Assembly (NCBI GenBank): GCA_964570325.1
Contig: CAZMXS010000077.1
Coordinates: forward strand, 1-23,292
DNA length: 23,292 nucleotides
Origin: CAZMXS01 sp964570325
Lineage (GTDB): Bacteria > Verrucomicrobiota > Kiritimatiellia > CAIQIC01 > CAZMXS01
Reading direction: 5' to 3'
Shown: piece after piece, positions 1 through 7,839 of the stretch
How the letters are laid out: each line of letters begins with the position of its first letter
Numbering within the stretch: the stretch's first letter is position 1
Position numbers and translations under genes: made by a program
The notes under the pieces: model-generated
What the model was told of the DNA's origin: nothing
The model's input: the letters and a program-made list of their open reading frames with translations, nothing else
Databases searched by the model: none

Positions 1-721
1 TCGTCATGTCCGTCAGCAGCACCAGCACGCGCTTGTTCTGCAGCGCGAACTGCTCGGCCACGGCCAGCGCGACGTCCGGCACCAGCAGGCACTCGACCGT
101 CGGATCGGCGGCGGTGTGGATGAACAGCACCGAGCGGGACATCGCGCCGTGCTCCTCGAGCGTGTCGCGGAAGTACAGATAGTCGTCATGCTTCAGGCCC
201 ATGCCGCCGAGGATGATCACGTCCACCTCGGCCTGCAGGGCAATGCGCGCCAGCAGTTGGTTGTAGGGCTCGCCGGCGACGGAGAAGATCGGCAGCTTCT
301 GCGATTCCACCAGCGTGTTGAACACGTCAATCATCGGGATGCCGGTGCGCACCATCTTGCGCGGGATAATGCGCTTGGCCGGGTTCACCGACGGCCCGCC
401 AATCGCGATCATGTTCTCGGCAATCGCGGGGCCCTTGTCGCGCGGGACGGCGCTGCCGGTGAAGACGCGCCCCAGCAGGGAATCCGAAAACGGCACCTGC
501 ATCGTGTGGCCGAGGAAGCGCACGTGCGCGTCGGTCGAAATGCCGCGGCTGCCGGCGAAAACCTGCAGCGATACACGCGGACCCTCCAGGCGGATCACCT
601 GCGCCAGCGACGTGCCGAACTCGGACGTCACCTGCGCCAGTTCGCGGTACGACACGCCCTCCGCGCTGACGGTGATCACGTTGCCGGCAACCTGTTCGAT
701 CTGGTGGTAAACCTTATGCAT
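1..721 (-). CDS. atpB: V/A-type ATP synthase/ATPase subunit B, C-terminal part beyond window
   Basis: Non-catalytic B subunit of the soluble V1/A1 headpiece; it alternates with A in the hexamer that couples ATP to ion transport. The first 240 residues are visible and start MHKVYHQIEQ. They include the KMVRTGIPMIDVFNTLVES segment and FSVAGEPYNQLLARI, which occupies the P-loop position of B subunits and lacks a Walker A GKT, as expected for this family. A stretch ending VLLTDMT follows at the window edge. The start is fixed by a strong Shine-Dalgarno GGAGGTGA (728-735, minus strand) 6 bases upstream of the ATG. This lies inside the end of subunit A, whose stop overlaps this start by 8 nt, so translation is probably coupled. 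The D, I and K subunit genes would be expected beyond the left edge. The gene is truncated only by the window. Confidence 0.95.
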   Translation of the reverse strand, partial: MHKVYHQIEQVAGNVITVSAEGVSYRELAQVTSEFGTSLAQVIRLEGPRVSLQVFAGSRGISTDAHVRFLGHTMQVPFSDSLLGRVFTGSAVPRDKGPAIAENMIAIGGPSVNPAKRIIPRKMVRTGIPMIDVFNTLVESQKLPIFSVAGEPYNQLLARIALQAEVDVIILGGMGLKHDDYLYFRDTLEEHGAMSRSVLFIHTAADPTVECLLVPDVALAVAEQFALQNKRVLVLLTDMT

Positions 722-2447
722 AGTCCGTCACCTCCGCGCACAGCTTCTCGATCTTCGCTTCGAGCGCCTTGAACTCGGCCGCGTCCATGGCCACCCGGTT
801 CCAGTCCTTGGTCACCTGGGTCAGCGCCTGGAAGAACTTCCGCGCCGCGTCCTTGCTGTCGAACTTCATCCGGGTCTTGAGAATCTTCACGATCCGGCCG
901 AACACATACTGCTGGCGCTCGGCGGGCGTCGCGGCGTCAATTTCGTGGTAGGCGTCCTGCTGCAAATAAACAGCGTCCACATACTCGGCTTTCAGGTAGA
1001 GCGTGAAGTCTTCAATGGACGTGCCTTCCTCGCCAACCACCTTCATCATCTGGTTGACCTCATTGCCCTCGCGCAGCATCCGGCGCGCCAGGCTGACATC
1101 GTCCTCGGCCACCACGCTCCGGTACTTGCTCCAGCTCTCGAGCGGGTTGATGGCCGGGTAGCGCCGCGCATCGGAACGTTCGCGCGACAGGCCGTGGAAC
1201 GCGCCGACCACCTTCAGTGTGCTTTGCGTTACGGGCTCCTCGAAATTACCGCCGGCCGGGCTGACCGTGCCGCCGATCGTCACCGAGCCCAGCGTGCCGT
1301 CGTTGAGGCGCATCACGCCGCCACGCTCATAAAACGCGGCGATAACCGATTCGAGGTAAGCGGGGAACGCCTCCTCGCCCGGGATCTCCTCAAGGCGGCC
1401 GGACATTTCGCGCAGGGCCTGGGCCCAGCGGGAGGTCGAATCGGCCAGCAGCAGGACATTGAGCCCCATCTGGCGGTAGTATTCGGCGATCGTCACCGCC
1501 GTGTAGACCGAGGCCTCGCGCGCGGCCACGGGCATTGAGCTGGTGTTACAGATGATCAGCGTACGCTCCATCAGGCTCTTGCCGGTCCGCGGATCCTGCA
1601 GGTGCGGAAACTCACGCAAAGTCTCGACCACCTCGCCGGCGCGCTCGCCGCAGGCGGCAACAATCACGATATCCACCTCGGCGTAACGACTGGTGATTTG
1701 CTGGAGCACCGTCTTGCCGGCGCCAAACGGGCCGGGAATGCAATAGGTGCCGCCGCGCGCGACCGGGAAGAACGTGTCAATGATGCGAACCTTGGTGACC
1801 AGCGGCTCGGTCGGGCGCAGGCGCTCGGCATAGCACTTGATCGGGAGTTTGACCGGCCAGGTCTGGACCATCGTCACCTCGAGCGAATCGCCCCGTTCGT
1901 CCTTGAGCACCGCAATCACTTTGTCAATTCCGTACGCCCCTTTCGGCGCGATCTCCTCGACCGTGTGGACGCCCCTGAAGCGAAACGGCACCATGATCCG
2001 GTGGGTGAAGATGCCCTCGGGCACCGTGCCCAGCGTGTCGCCGGCGGCGACCTTCTGCCCCATCTTGACGACCGGCGTAAATTCCCATTTCTTCGCCCGG
2101 TCGAGCGCTTGCAGATAAGTGCCGCGCTGGAGGAAGAAACCGCACTTCTCGGCCAGCTCGGGCAGGGGATTCTGCAAACCATCGTAGATTTGAGTCAGCA
2201 GCCCGGGGCCCAACTCGACCGCCAGCAACTCGCCCGAAAACTCCACCGCATCGCCGACATGCAGCCCAACAGTATCTTCAAACACCTGCATCTCGGCCAG
2301 CCGTCCGCGGATCCGAATGACCTCAGACTTCAGGCGCAGGTCGTTGACGCGCGCATAGGCCACTTCGTTCTGGATGACCGGCTTGTCGAACTCCACCGTC
2401 ACCAGGTTGCCATTTACCCCGACGATTCTGCCGACGTTCGTGCTCAT
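714..2447 (-). CDS. atpA: V/A-type ATP synthase/ATPase catalytic subunit A
   Basis: Catalytic nucleotide-binding subunit of a V/A-type rotary ATPase, 577 aa, the usual length for bacterial A subunits. Visible features in order: N-terminal beta-barrel (about 1-70), the A-specific non-homologous insert (about 110-190), Walker A GPFGAGKT (239-246), the catalytic-glutamate segment ACGERAGEV (265-273), and LLLADSTSRW (332-341), followed by the C-terminal helical domain. The ATG at 2445-2447 is preceded by GAGAAGG on the minus strand. It is the third gene of the operon E, DUF2764, A, B. It lies 192 bp after DUF2764 and overlaps B by 8 nt. The coupling ion (H+ or Na+) cannot be read from this subunit; it would be set by the K ring outside the window. 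It could run as a synthase or as a hydrolase. Confidence 0.97.
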   Translation of the reverse strand: MSTNVGRIVGVNGNLVTVEFDKPVIQNEVAYARVNDLRLKSEVIRIRGRLAEMQVFEDTVGLHVGDAVEFSGELLAVELGPGLLTQIYDGLQNPLPELAEKCGFFLQRGTYLQALDRAKKWEFTPVVKMGQKVAAGDTLGTVPEGIFTHRIMVPFRFRGVHTVEEIAPKGAYGIDKVIAVLKDERGDSLEVTMVQTWPVKLPIKCYAERLRPTEPLVTKVRIIDTFFPVARGGTYCIPGPFGAGKTVLQQITSRYAEVDIVIVAACGERAGEVVETLREFPHLQDPRTGKSLMERTLIICNTSSMPVAAREASVYTAVTIAEYYRQMGLNVLLLADSTSRWAQALREMSGRLEEIPGEEAFPAYLESVIAAFYERGGVMRLNDGTLGSVTIGGTVSPAGGNFEEPVTQSTLKVVGAFHGLSRERSDARRYPAINPLESWSKYRSVVAEDDVSLARRMLREGNEVNQMMKVVGEEGTSIEDFTLYLKAEYVDAVYLQQDAYHEIDAATPAERQQYVFGRIVKILKTRMKFDSKDAARKFFQALTQVTKDWNRVAMDAAEFKALEAKIEKLCAEVTDYA

Positions 2448-2477
2448 AGGCCTTCTCTTTCTATGCCAGGCGAATCA

Positions 2478-2510
2478 ATTCTGGATTTTTGATTTGCAAT
2501 TTACGATTGA
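2478..2510. repeat. AT-rich dispersed-repeat-like segment in the DUF2764-A gap
   Basis: An AT-rich stretch built from variants of a GATTTNNGATT-like unit stands out from the surrounding GC-rich DNA and is non-coding. Similar AT-rich strings of near-repeats are common in intergenic spacers of some bacterial genomes. No second copy occurs in this window, so repeat status is inferred. Confidence 0.35.
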
Positions 2511-2540
2511 AAGGCAGGGCTGAACACCGAACAAACGGTA

Positions 2541-2588
2541 AAGATTCCTCGTCGCCCGCCCGCGACGGACTCCTTCGGAATAACAGAC
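2541..2588. repeat. REP-like palindromic element inside the V-ATPase operon
   Basis: Nested inverted repeats: inner arms CGTCGC (2550-2555) and GCGACG (2562-2567) around a 6-nt loop, and outer arms ATTCC (2544-2548) and GGAAT (2577-2581). The general form, GATTCCTCG on one side and CGGAAT followed by ACAGA on the other, resembles the palindromic intergenic repeats found in many bacterial genomes. Copy number cannot be judged from this window. It would form a hairpin in the operon mRNA between DUF2764 and subunit A. Confidence 0.5.
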
Positions 2589-2639
2589 TCTGCCTTTGCC
2601 GCTTCACCATTCACCCGCTCCAATTTCAGGTCTCCGGTT

Positions 2640-3164
2640 TCATCCTTCCGGTTTCGCCCTGACCAGTTCCTCCACCCGCTGCCGCCCCGGTTCGTCCTTC
2701 AGCCCCGCCCAACGCGCGGCAATCTGGAGTTTGACGGCGTAAGCCAGCACAGCGGAAAGTCCGAACGCCGCGCGCAGGGCCAGGTCATCGGCCAGTTGCC
2801 AGCGGCAACGGTCCAGGGTCAATTCGCGCTCCAGCGGATTGGGCTTGGCAAACGCGTCCGTTACGGCCTTTTCGACCACCCCGCTATAACCGCGATGGTC
2901 CTTCAAGTAGCCGCGCGCGTCCACGCCCAGGCGGCCGGCCCGCACCGTCGCAATCGTGTTGCGCATCTGGGCGTCCAGCGCATACCAACCGCGGCAGAAA
3001 TCCGATGTCCCCGTGTCCATCCGGCCCGCCAGCAGCAAATCCAATTCCGCCAGCTCGGTATCGCGCAGCACCCCCGCGCACTTGGAACGCAACTCGGCCG
3101 CCGAAAACGGCGGCGGCTCGCCGAAAACCAGAGCCGGCAGGCTGGCCACGAGGTAGTAGTGCAT
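2640..3164 (-). CDS. DUF2764 family protein of the V-ATPase operon
   Basis: A 174-aa soluble protein starting MHYYLVASLPALVFGEPPPF. This Y-YLVASLP opening is typical of DUF2764, a family found almost only between the E and A genes of V/A-ATPase operons in PVC, Bacteroidetes and Chlamydia-type bacteria. The family's function is not established; from position it may stand in for a stalk or assembly subunit (C/F-like), which is inference. The start ATG shares one base with the stop of subunit E (TAATG at 3162-3166), so translation is very likely coupled. The protein is helix-rich with no membrane segment or signal peptide. It is shorter than many family members I recall. Confidence 0.85.
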   Translation of the reverse strand: MHYYLVASLPALVFGEPPPFSAAELRSKCAGVLRDTELAELDLLLAGRMDTGTSDFCRGWYALDAQMRNTIATVRAGRLGVDARGYLKDHRGYSGVVEKAVTDAFAKPNPLERELTLDRCRWQLADDLALRAAFGLSAVLAYAVKLQIAARWAGLKDEPGRQRVEELVRAKPEG

Positions 3165-3820
3165 TACTTTTTCGCGCCTTCCGCCGGTTTGGCATCCTGC
3201 CCATTGCCGCTCGCGGCGGCGTGGACAATCTTTGCGAGATCCTGCCGCAGGAAATTGGTCAGCGCCTCGGCAATCGCTTCGCGGGTAAAATCGTGGTACA
3301 CTTGCCCGCCCTTGACGCCGACGCGGAAGCCCTTGAAGATATTGTTGTCGGCGTGCACCTCGACACCGCCGGCCAGCTTCTGGTGGTATTGCGCCGCAAA
3401 AAACTTTTTAAGCTGCGCCTCGTCCTGCGGGCTGACCAGCACCTCGATCCGGCTCTCGGTTCCACCGCGCGCGAAATAAGCCTCGGTCATCTTCACCAGC
3501 ATCTGTTCGAGCACTTCGATCCGCAGGGCCTTATCCACCGCTCCGCCGACAATGTCGGAAAGGATGTTCTCCACGCCCTGGCCGACGGTTATCAGGAGGT
3601 CGCGGGCCGCCTGCTTGAGTGTCGTCTGGCTCCGCTCGTCATATGCCTTGGCGTCGCGATCAGCCTTTTCCAGATTGGCGCGGGCCCGTTCTTCGGATTC
3701 CTTGACCAGCGCGGCGGCCTTCTCCTTGGCCTGCGAAAGAATCTTCGCCGCCTGCTGTTCGGCCGTGTCAACGGCCTCCTTCTGAATCCGGTCAATCAGG
3801 TGCTGCAGTTCTTCGGCCAT
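3164..3820 (-). CDS. atpE: V/A-type ATP synthase/ATPase subunit E (peripheral stalk)
   Basis: Peripheral-stalk subunit E, 218 aa. Residues 1 to about 100 form a long charged Ala/Glu/Lys-rich helix that should pair as a coiled coil. The C-terminal globular part (about 105-200) contains the SRIEVLVSPQDEAQLKKFF segment and would bind the A3B3 head. The open frame continues upstream to 4297, but the start is set at the ATG at 3818-3820: it has a GGAG 8 nt upstream, the protein begins with the expected MAEELQHLIDRIQKEA, and the upstream extension runs antisense through another gene. This is the first gene of the operon; the promoter-like site at 3883-3911 lies about 60 nt upstream. Its stop overlaps the start of the DUF2764 gene by one base. 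Confidence 0.92.
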   Translation of the reverse strand: MAEELQHLIDRIQKEAVDTAEQQAAKILSQAKEKAAALVKESEERARANLEKADRDAKAYDERSQTTLKQAARDLLITVGQGVENILSDIVGGAVDKALRIEVLEQMLVKMTEAYFARGGTESRIEVLVSPQDEAQLKKFFAAQYHQKLAGGVEVHADNNIFKGFRVGVKGGQVYHDFTREAIAEALTNFLRQDLAKIVHAAASGNGQDAKPAEGAKK

Positions 3821-3882
3821 GGTTGATTCTCCCCGGGCCCCCGCCGGGACCCGTTTGCCCGTTTGTTCACGGATTTCGGGAC

Positions 3883-3911
3883 AGTATACCCGCAATGCGT
3901 GCGTTTTTCTA
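3883..3911 (-). promoter_or_regulatory. Putative sigma70-type promoter of the V-ATPase operon
   Basis: On the minus strand, TAGAAA (3906-3911), 17 bp and TATACT (3883-3888) match the sigma70 -35 and -10 boxes at 4/6 and 5/6. The predicted transcript would start near 3876 and carry a leader of about 55 nt ending in the GGAG of subunit E. It lies in the only non-coding gap upstream of the operon. Confidence 0.5.
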
Positions 3912-3972
3912 GCTGAATCGCGCGGGCTAGTCCAGCCGTTTACGCAAAAAGTTTCGCCGGCGGCGGCGCGCG

Positions 3973-6900
3973 TTAACGTTCCGCGCGGATCCGGTACACG
4001 CCCGGCTCGAAAGTGGGCCATTCGTTGGTAATCCCGGTCGGCGGCCGGTTCGTCGCCAGGATAGACCAATCCGCGCAGCGTGGTTCGGCGGCCCACTCCA
4101 GATATTGCACCACACCGCTCCCGCCGCACCAGATCAAGCGGTCCGCGCCGACAAAGGTCAGGCGCAGGCACGAATCCCGATTGGTCGGATTCGTGTCCGC
4201 GCGGTACTCCTGCCAGGTCGGCGCGCCGTCGCCATCCGCGTCGTTGGCCGCCGCCGCGTCGAAATCGTTGGTCCAACCAAACCCAGCCAACCACCATTCG
4301 GGGGTCTGCCAGGCCGCCAGATTCATGGCAAACTCCGGAGTCACCGTCTTCGGCGTATTCATTATGAAAGCCAGCGGATTAAGCGTCTGATAGCCATCGG
4401 GCGCGATGAACCAGCGGTCGAAATGCCAATACGGGTCGGGCCCGGCGGTCAGGTACACCCATTCGCCCTGCGCCCGCCACTCGCTGCCGGTGGACACGCC
4501 GCCGTGCGCGGCGCTCCCAATCTCCAGCCAGAAATTGGTGGTCCAGCGCCAGTGGATCGCGGCATCGTTGGTCAGGATGAAGACCACGCTGGTGGCGGTT
4601 GCGGCCAGCGGCAGGATGCCGGTAGCGCTGTATCCGCCGCATACAAACTGCGTCGGCCAGCGGGTGTCCGGACTTGCCACGGAATTAGTCAGGCAGACGG
4701 CGAGCGGATTGGTGTAGACGCCGGGCGGCGGCAGAGTCGCGCCGTAATCCGAAAAGATGCGGAGGGTGCCGGCGGTCTTGCGGTAGGTGTAGGCGTTGGA
4801 GCGGATGGTCGCGCCATAGGCCACAGAACAAACCCGCACATCCACCGGACCGGCCGCGCCCGGCCCGGTGCGGACCAGCACCTGGGTCGGCGACTGGTCC
4901 GCCAGAATCTCGGCGGCGCCACCGCCGAACGTTACGTTGGTCACATCGCCCTCGCCCAGGTTGGCGCCGACAATCGCGACCAGGGTTTCGCCGTAGGTGG
5001 AGCCCCACGCAGGCTCCAGTCCGACGCCCCAATCCTCCAGGACGGCCGGATAGCGAAACACCGTGTTGGTTTCGGCCGCGTCACTCAGGTTGCCCCCCAC
5101 CGCATAGACAAATCCGTTCAATGCGCCGCCCCCCGACCGGCTGCGCGCCTGCGGCAGGCCCGGCAGTTCCGTCCACTGTTCCCCGTCAAAACGGTACACA
5201 TTGGTGCTGGGCAACCCGCCGCTCTTCAACCCGCCCAACACATATACGCCGTCCGGCAACACCGCGGCCCCGAAGCGTTCCAGCCCCTCGGGCAGGCCCG
5301 CGGTTTCCACCCAGCCGCCGCCATCCAGCGCATATACGTTGGTCCGATACCCGCCGTAATAACCGCCGATGGCAAGCAGCCGGTTGCTGTGCGCGACTGC
5401 CCGCAAGCCGGAGCGCAAGGCCGGCAGGCCGGTCGTTTCCTGCCAGTTGGTTCCGTCAAATCGGTACACGTTGCTGCAGGACAGACCCATGGCATCAAGC
5501 CCGCCCACCGCGTAGATGGAGCCGTTGACGCTCGCCAGGCCATGGCGGGTACGAGCTTCGGGCAGACCATTGATCGCCACCCAGTTGGTTCCATCGAAGC
5601 AAAAGGCATTGGTCCGGGCCGTACCCGTGTCGCCGCCCGCGGAGTACAGCTCATTACCCAGCGCCGCGACCCCCGGCCAGGCGAGCGGCGTCGGCAGCCC
5701 GCCGACCTCCGTCCAGGTATAGCCGTCGAAAAGATATACATTTGTCCGCATAACATTGTTGAACCCGCCCGCCACGCAGAGACCGTCGCGCCAGATGGAA
5801 CAGCCGATCCGCCCGCGCGGCGCCGGCAACGGCGCGGCCTCGTCCCACCGATTGGTCACCCGCCAACCGCCAATCTGGCCAGGCGGCAGGTACTCATACA
5901 GCGTTTCAAAGCGGGTCGCGCCCTGGCTGGCGGAATGGATAACCACATCGCACCAGCCGTTGGACCGGCCGGGGCCCAACTCGAATCGCACCCAGTTGTC
6001 GCCCTGGGCCTGGATGACGGCCGCCGCACCGCCTACCAGCACATTAGTAATATCACCGGCGCTGCCCAGCACCCCGTTGGAAAGCACGACGCTGTTGCCT
6101 CCGACCCGCGGCCCGCGGTTGGTGCTGATGACATATCCCAAGCCGCGCAGACACACTAGATACGGCGTGTCGGTGGAACTGTTGGCGATGCAAACGGTGC
6201 CGGAACGAATCCCCACGGCCGATGGCGCAAACGCTACCGCCAAATCAGCGCGCGCGCCCGGCGCCAGACTGGTCGGCGCCTGCAGGATCGTAAAATCGGC
6301 GGCCTGCGCGCCGTTCGTGGTCCAGGCGGTGAACGACAACGTGGCGAAACCCACGTTGGTCACTGTAAAAACATGGGTCGTCGAGCTGCCGACCGGTCGG
6401 TGCGAATAATCGGTACCCCGCCCCAGTCCGGGCATGTCGCCGTTGAAAATATAACCTCCATGCACGCCCAGAATCCGCAGCTGCCCCGGCGCGGTCGGCA
6501 CGGCATCGTTTTGAATGAACACAACCTCGCCGGGCGCGCCATTGCTGCCGACGGCCACGCCACCCACCAGAAGCCCTCCGCCCGTGCCGCCGTAAATCTG
6601 GATATCGCCGCTGGACGTACTCGCGAGGTTGTAAGCGCCCAGCACCCGGCCCCCGCCACCGCCGCCGCCGCCGTTGTGACCGGCGCCGCCGTTGCCACCA
6701 CCCGCCGCGATAACCGCTCCATTGGATATGACCAGGACGGCCGCATGCATTAACAACGCGCCGCCGCTGCCGCCACCGCCACCGGCGGCCGCATAGCTCG
6801 AGTACACCGCACCGGTCCCGCCAAGCCCGCCCGAAATGTTGACCGCGCCGCCGATAATCAACCGGCCGCCGGCGCCCAATTCAAGCATCCCGCCACCGCC

Positions 6901-7635
6901 GCCACCGCCGCCGCCGCCACGGGTATGCGTGACATAATTGGTCCCGCCACCACCTCCGCCACCGCTGCCGGCCTGCAGCCGGTTAGTCAGCGCGCCGTAC
7001 GCCGTCCCACCGGATCCAGGATACTGGCCGCCGGCGCCACCCGCGCCGCCGAACCCGCCGCCGCCGCCGCCGTATTTTTGATTGGCCGTTGCGCCCAGGC
7101 CGCGCCCCGGCCCTTTGCCATCGGTCGGATCAATCGTGGGAGTGCCGCGTCCTCCGTCACCACCCGGCCCGACGCCGCCAATGCCCGCGAAGCCGCCATT
7201 GGTCGTTGAGCCGGGCGGGCCAATGGTTCCATTGCCGCCGTTGCCGCCGGGGGCATGAATTCCACCCAGGATGGTCATGTCATTGCGCGCCAGGAACACG
7301 ACCCCGTAGGTCGCGTTACTCGGCACTCCATCCTGGACCAGCGAGATGGTAATCCCCGCATTCAACTTGAACGTGTCAAACGCGAAGACCCAGTTGGTCC
7401 CGAGGCGGTTGGTGTGCAAGACGCCGGCGAACGTCGCGCCGCCACCCATCACGCCGTTGGACAAGTTGACGACAACCGTGGCAGACGGGTTAAATGTGCC
7501 CAGCGAGACAAAACCGGTGGGGTCCAGGCATGTCCCCCAATCGCCGGCCCAGCCGGGGCCGACCCTGAACAGCAGCAGGCCCAACCAGGATAAAACGAGG
7601 GAAAGCGTCCCCGCGCGCGGCCCGAACTTTTTCAT
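3973..7635 (-). CDS. Large exported mosaic protein: Gly-rich, ASH-like, IPT/TIG-like, Kelch, InlB-like, TSP3-like
   Basis: 1220 aa. The start is the ATG at 7633-7635: a GGAGGGG lies 4 nt upstream and the protein then opens with a good signal peptide (MKKFGPRAGTL, a hydrophobic run to about 23, Ala/Gly cleavage near 30). Domains by eye: an N-terminal beta region with a Gly-rich section (125-375, several runs of 6-9 Gly); an ASH/choice-of-anchor-D-like domain (395-500); IPT/TIG-like (508-585); six Kelch repeats (603-865, units ending TNVY-FDG-W-E-GLP) that should close a six-bladed propeller; a second IPT/TIG-like domain (869-952); an InlB-type repeat (about 1035-1103); a calcium-binding TSP3-like motif DADGDGAPTWQEY (1132-1144); and a short C-terminal beta domain ending YRIRAER. 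No sortase, PEP-CTERM or type IX signal is evident. Probable surface or extracellular adhesion or binding protein; the ligand is unknown. Confidence 0.85.
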   Translation of the reverse strand: MKKFGPRAGTLSLVLSWLGLLLFRVGPGWAGDWGTCLDPTGFVSLGTFNPSATVVVNLSNGVMGGGATFAGVLHTNRLGTNWVFAFDTFKLNAGITISLVQDGVPSNATYGVVFLARNDMTILGGIHAPGGNGGNGTIGPPGSTTNGGFAGIGGVGPGGDGGRGTPTIDPTDGKGPGRGLGATANQKYGGGGGGFGGAGGAGGQYPGSGGTAYGALTNRLQAGSGGGGGGGTNYVTHTRGGGGGGGGGGMLELGAGGRLIIGGAVNISGGLGGTGAVYSSYAAAGGGGGSGGALLMHAAVLVISNGAVIAAGGGNGGAGHNGGGGGGGGRVLGAYNLASTSSGDIQIYGGTGGGLLVGGVAVGSNGAPGEVVFIQNDAVPTAPGQLRILGVHGGYIFNGDMPGLGRGTDYSHRPVGSSTTHVFTVTNVGFATLSFTAWTTNGAQAADFTILQAPTSLAPGARADLAVAFAPSAVGIRSGTVCIANSSTDTPYLVCLRGLGYVISTNRGPRVGGNSVVLSNGVLGSAGDITNVLVGGAAAVIQAQGDNWVRFELGPGRSNGWCDVVIHSASQGATRFETLYEYLPPGQIGGWRVTNRWDEAAPLPAPRGRIGCSIWRDGLCVAGGFNNVMRTNVYLFDGYTWTEVGGLPTPLAWPGVAALGNELYSAGGDTGTARTNAFCFDGTNWVAINGLPEARTRHGLASVNGSIYAVGGLDAMGLSCSNVYRFDGTNWQETTGLPALRSGLRAVAHSNRLLAIGGYYGGYRTNVYALDGGGWVETAGLPEGLERFGAAVLPDGVYVLGGLKSGGLPSTNVYRFDGEQWTELPGLPQARSRSGGGALNGFVYAVGGNLSDAAETNTVFRYPAVLEDWGVGLEPAWGSTYGETLVAIVGANLGEGDVTNVTFGGGAAEILADQSPTQVLVRTGPGAAGPVDVRVCSVAYGATIRSNAYTYRKTAGTLRIFSDYGATLPPPGVYTNPLAVCLTNSVASPDTRWPTQFVCGGYSATGILPLAATATSVVFILTNDAAIHWRWTTNFWLEIGSAAHGGVSTGSEWRAQGEWVYLTAGPDPYWHFDRWFIAPDGYQTLNPLAFIMNTPKTVTPEFAMNLAAWQTPEWWLAGFGWTNDFDAAAANDADGDGAPTWQEYRADTNPTNRDSCLRLTFVGADRLIWCGGSGVVQYLEWAAEPRCADWSILATNRPPTGITNEWPTFEPGVYRIRAER
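5041..5829 (-). repeat. Six tandem Kelch repeats (coding)
   Basis: Residues 603-865 of the large exported protein hold six units of about 43-46 aa. Each begins with LP and most show central GG, TNVY, FDG and W at fixed spacing; the sixth unit is degenerate after its GG. This matches a six-bladed beta-propeller. Confidence 0.8.
6511..7263 (-). repeat. Glycine-codon-rich simple-sequence region (coding)
   Basis: Residues 125-375 of the exported mosaic protein are extremely Gly-rich. At DNA level the plus strand shows long imperfect CCG/CCA triplet runs, for example around 6651-6673, 6764-6788, 6892-6920 and 7050-7074. Triplet runs keep the reading frame, so slippage would change tract length without breaking the gene. 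Confidence 0.75.
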
Positions 7636-7802
7636 TTTGCCCCTCCCCCCAAATGCCATGCTGGCCATACCGAATACAACCGGTCGGTCATGCAACCCTC
7701 CGGCCATCGTCAGTTTAAGGCTGCAAGCCGCGAGGATAAAGGAAAAATTCACATACGCCGAAAGTTAGGCAAAGAGGCTCAAAGATTGTTACGCATTCCG
7801 CC

Positions 7803-7832
7803 TTGGCAGGCCGGCGGCCGCCCGGCTATGCT
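7803..7832 (+). promoter_or_regulatory. Putative promoter giving a leaderless EIIA-CBS transcript
   Basis: TTGGCA (7803-7808), 18 bp, TATGCT (7827-7832). A start site 7-8 nt after the -10 box falls on the A of the ATG at 7840, and no Shine-Dalgarno precedes that ATG. The alternative in-frame ATG at 7828 lies inside the -10 box and so could not be transcribed from this promoter. Confidence 0.45.
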
Positions 7833-7839
7833 CGCCGCC

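Noticed and set aside
3821..4297. N-terminal extension of subunit E by 159 residues
   Set aside because: The frame is open, but it runs antisense through the end of the large exported protein, has no subunit E similarity, and a good ATG with ribosome binding site exists at 3820.
4105..6159. 684-aa open frame on the plus strand
   Set aside because: Antisense to the Kelch region of the exported protein; Arg/Gly/Ala/His-rich composition typical of GC-rich shadow frames, with no domain.
6640..7260. Triplet runs as a CRISPR or non-coding repeat
   Set aside because: The runs are in frame with glycine codons of a signal-peptide-bearing protein and have no spacer structure.
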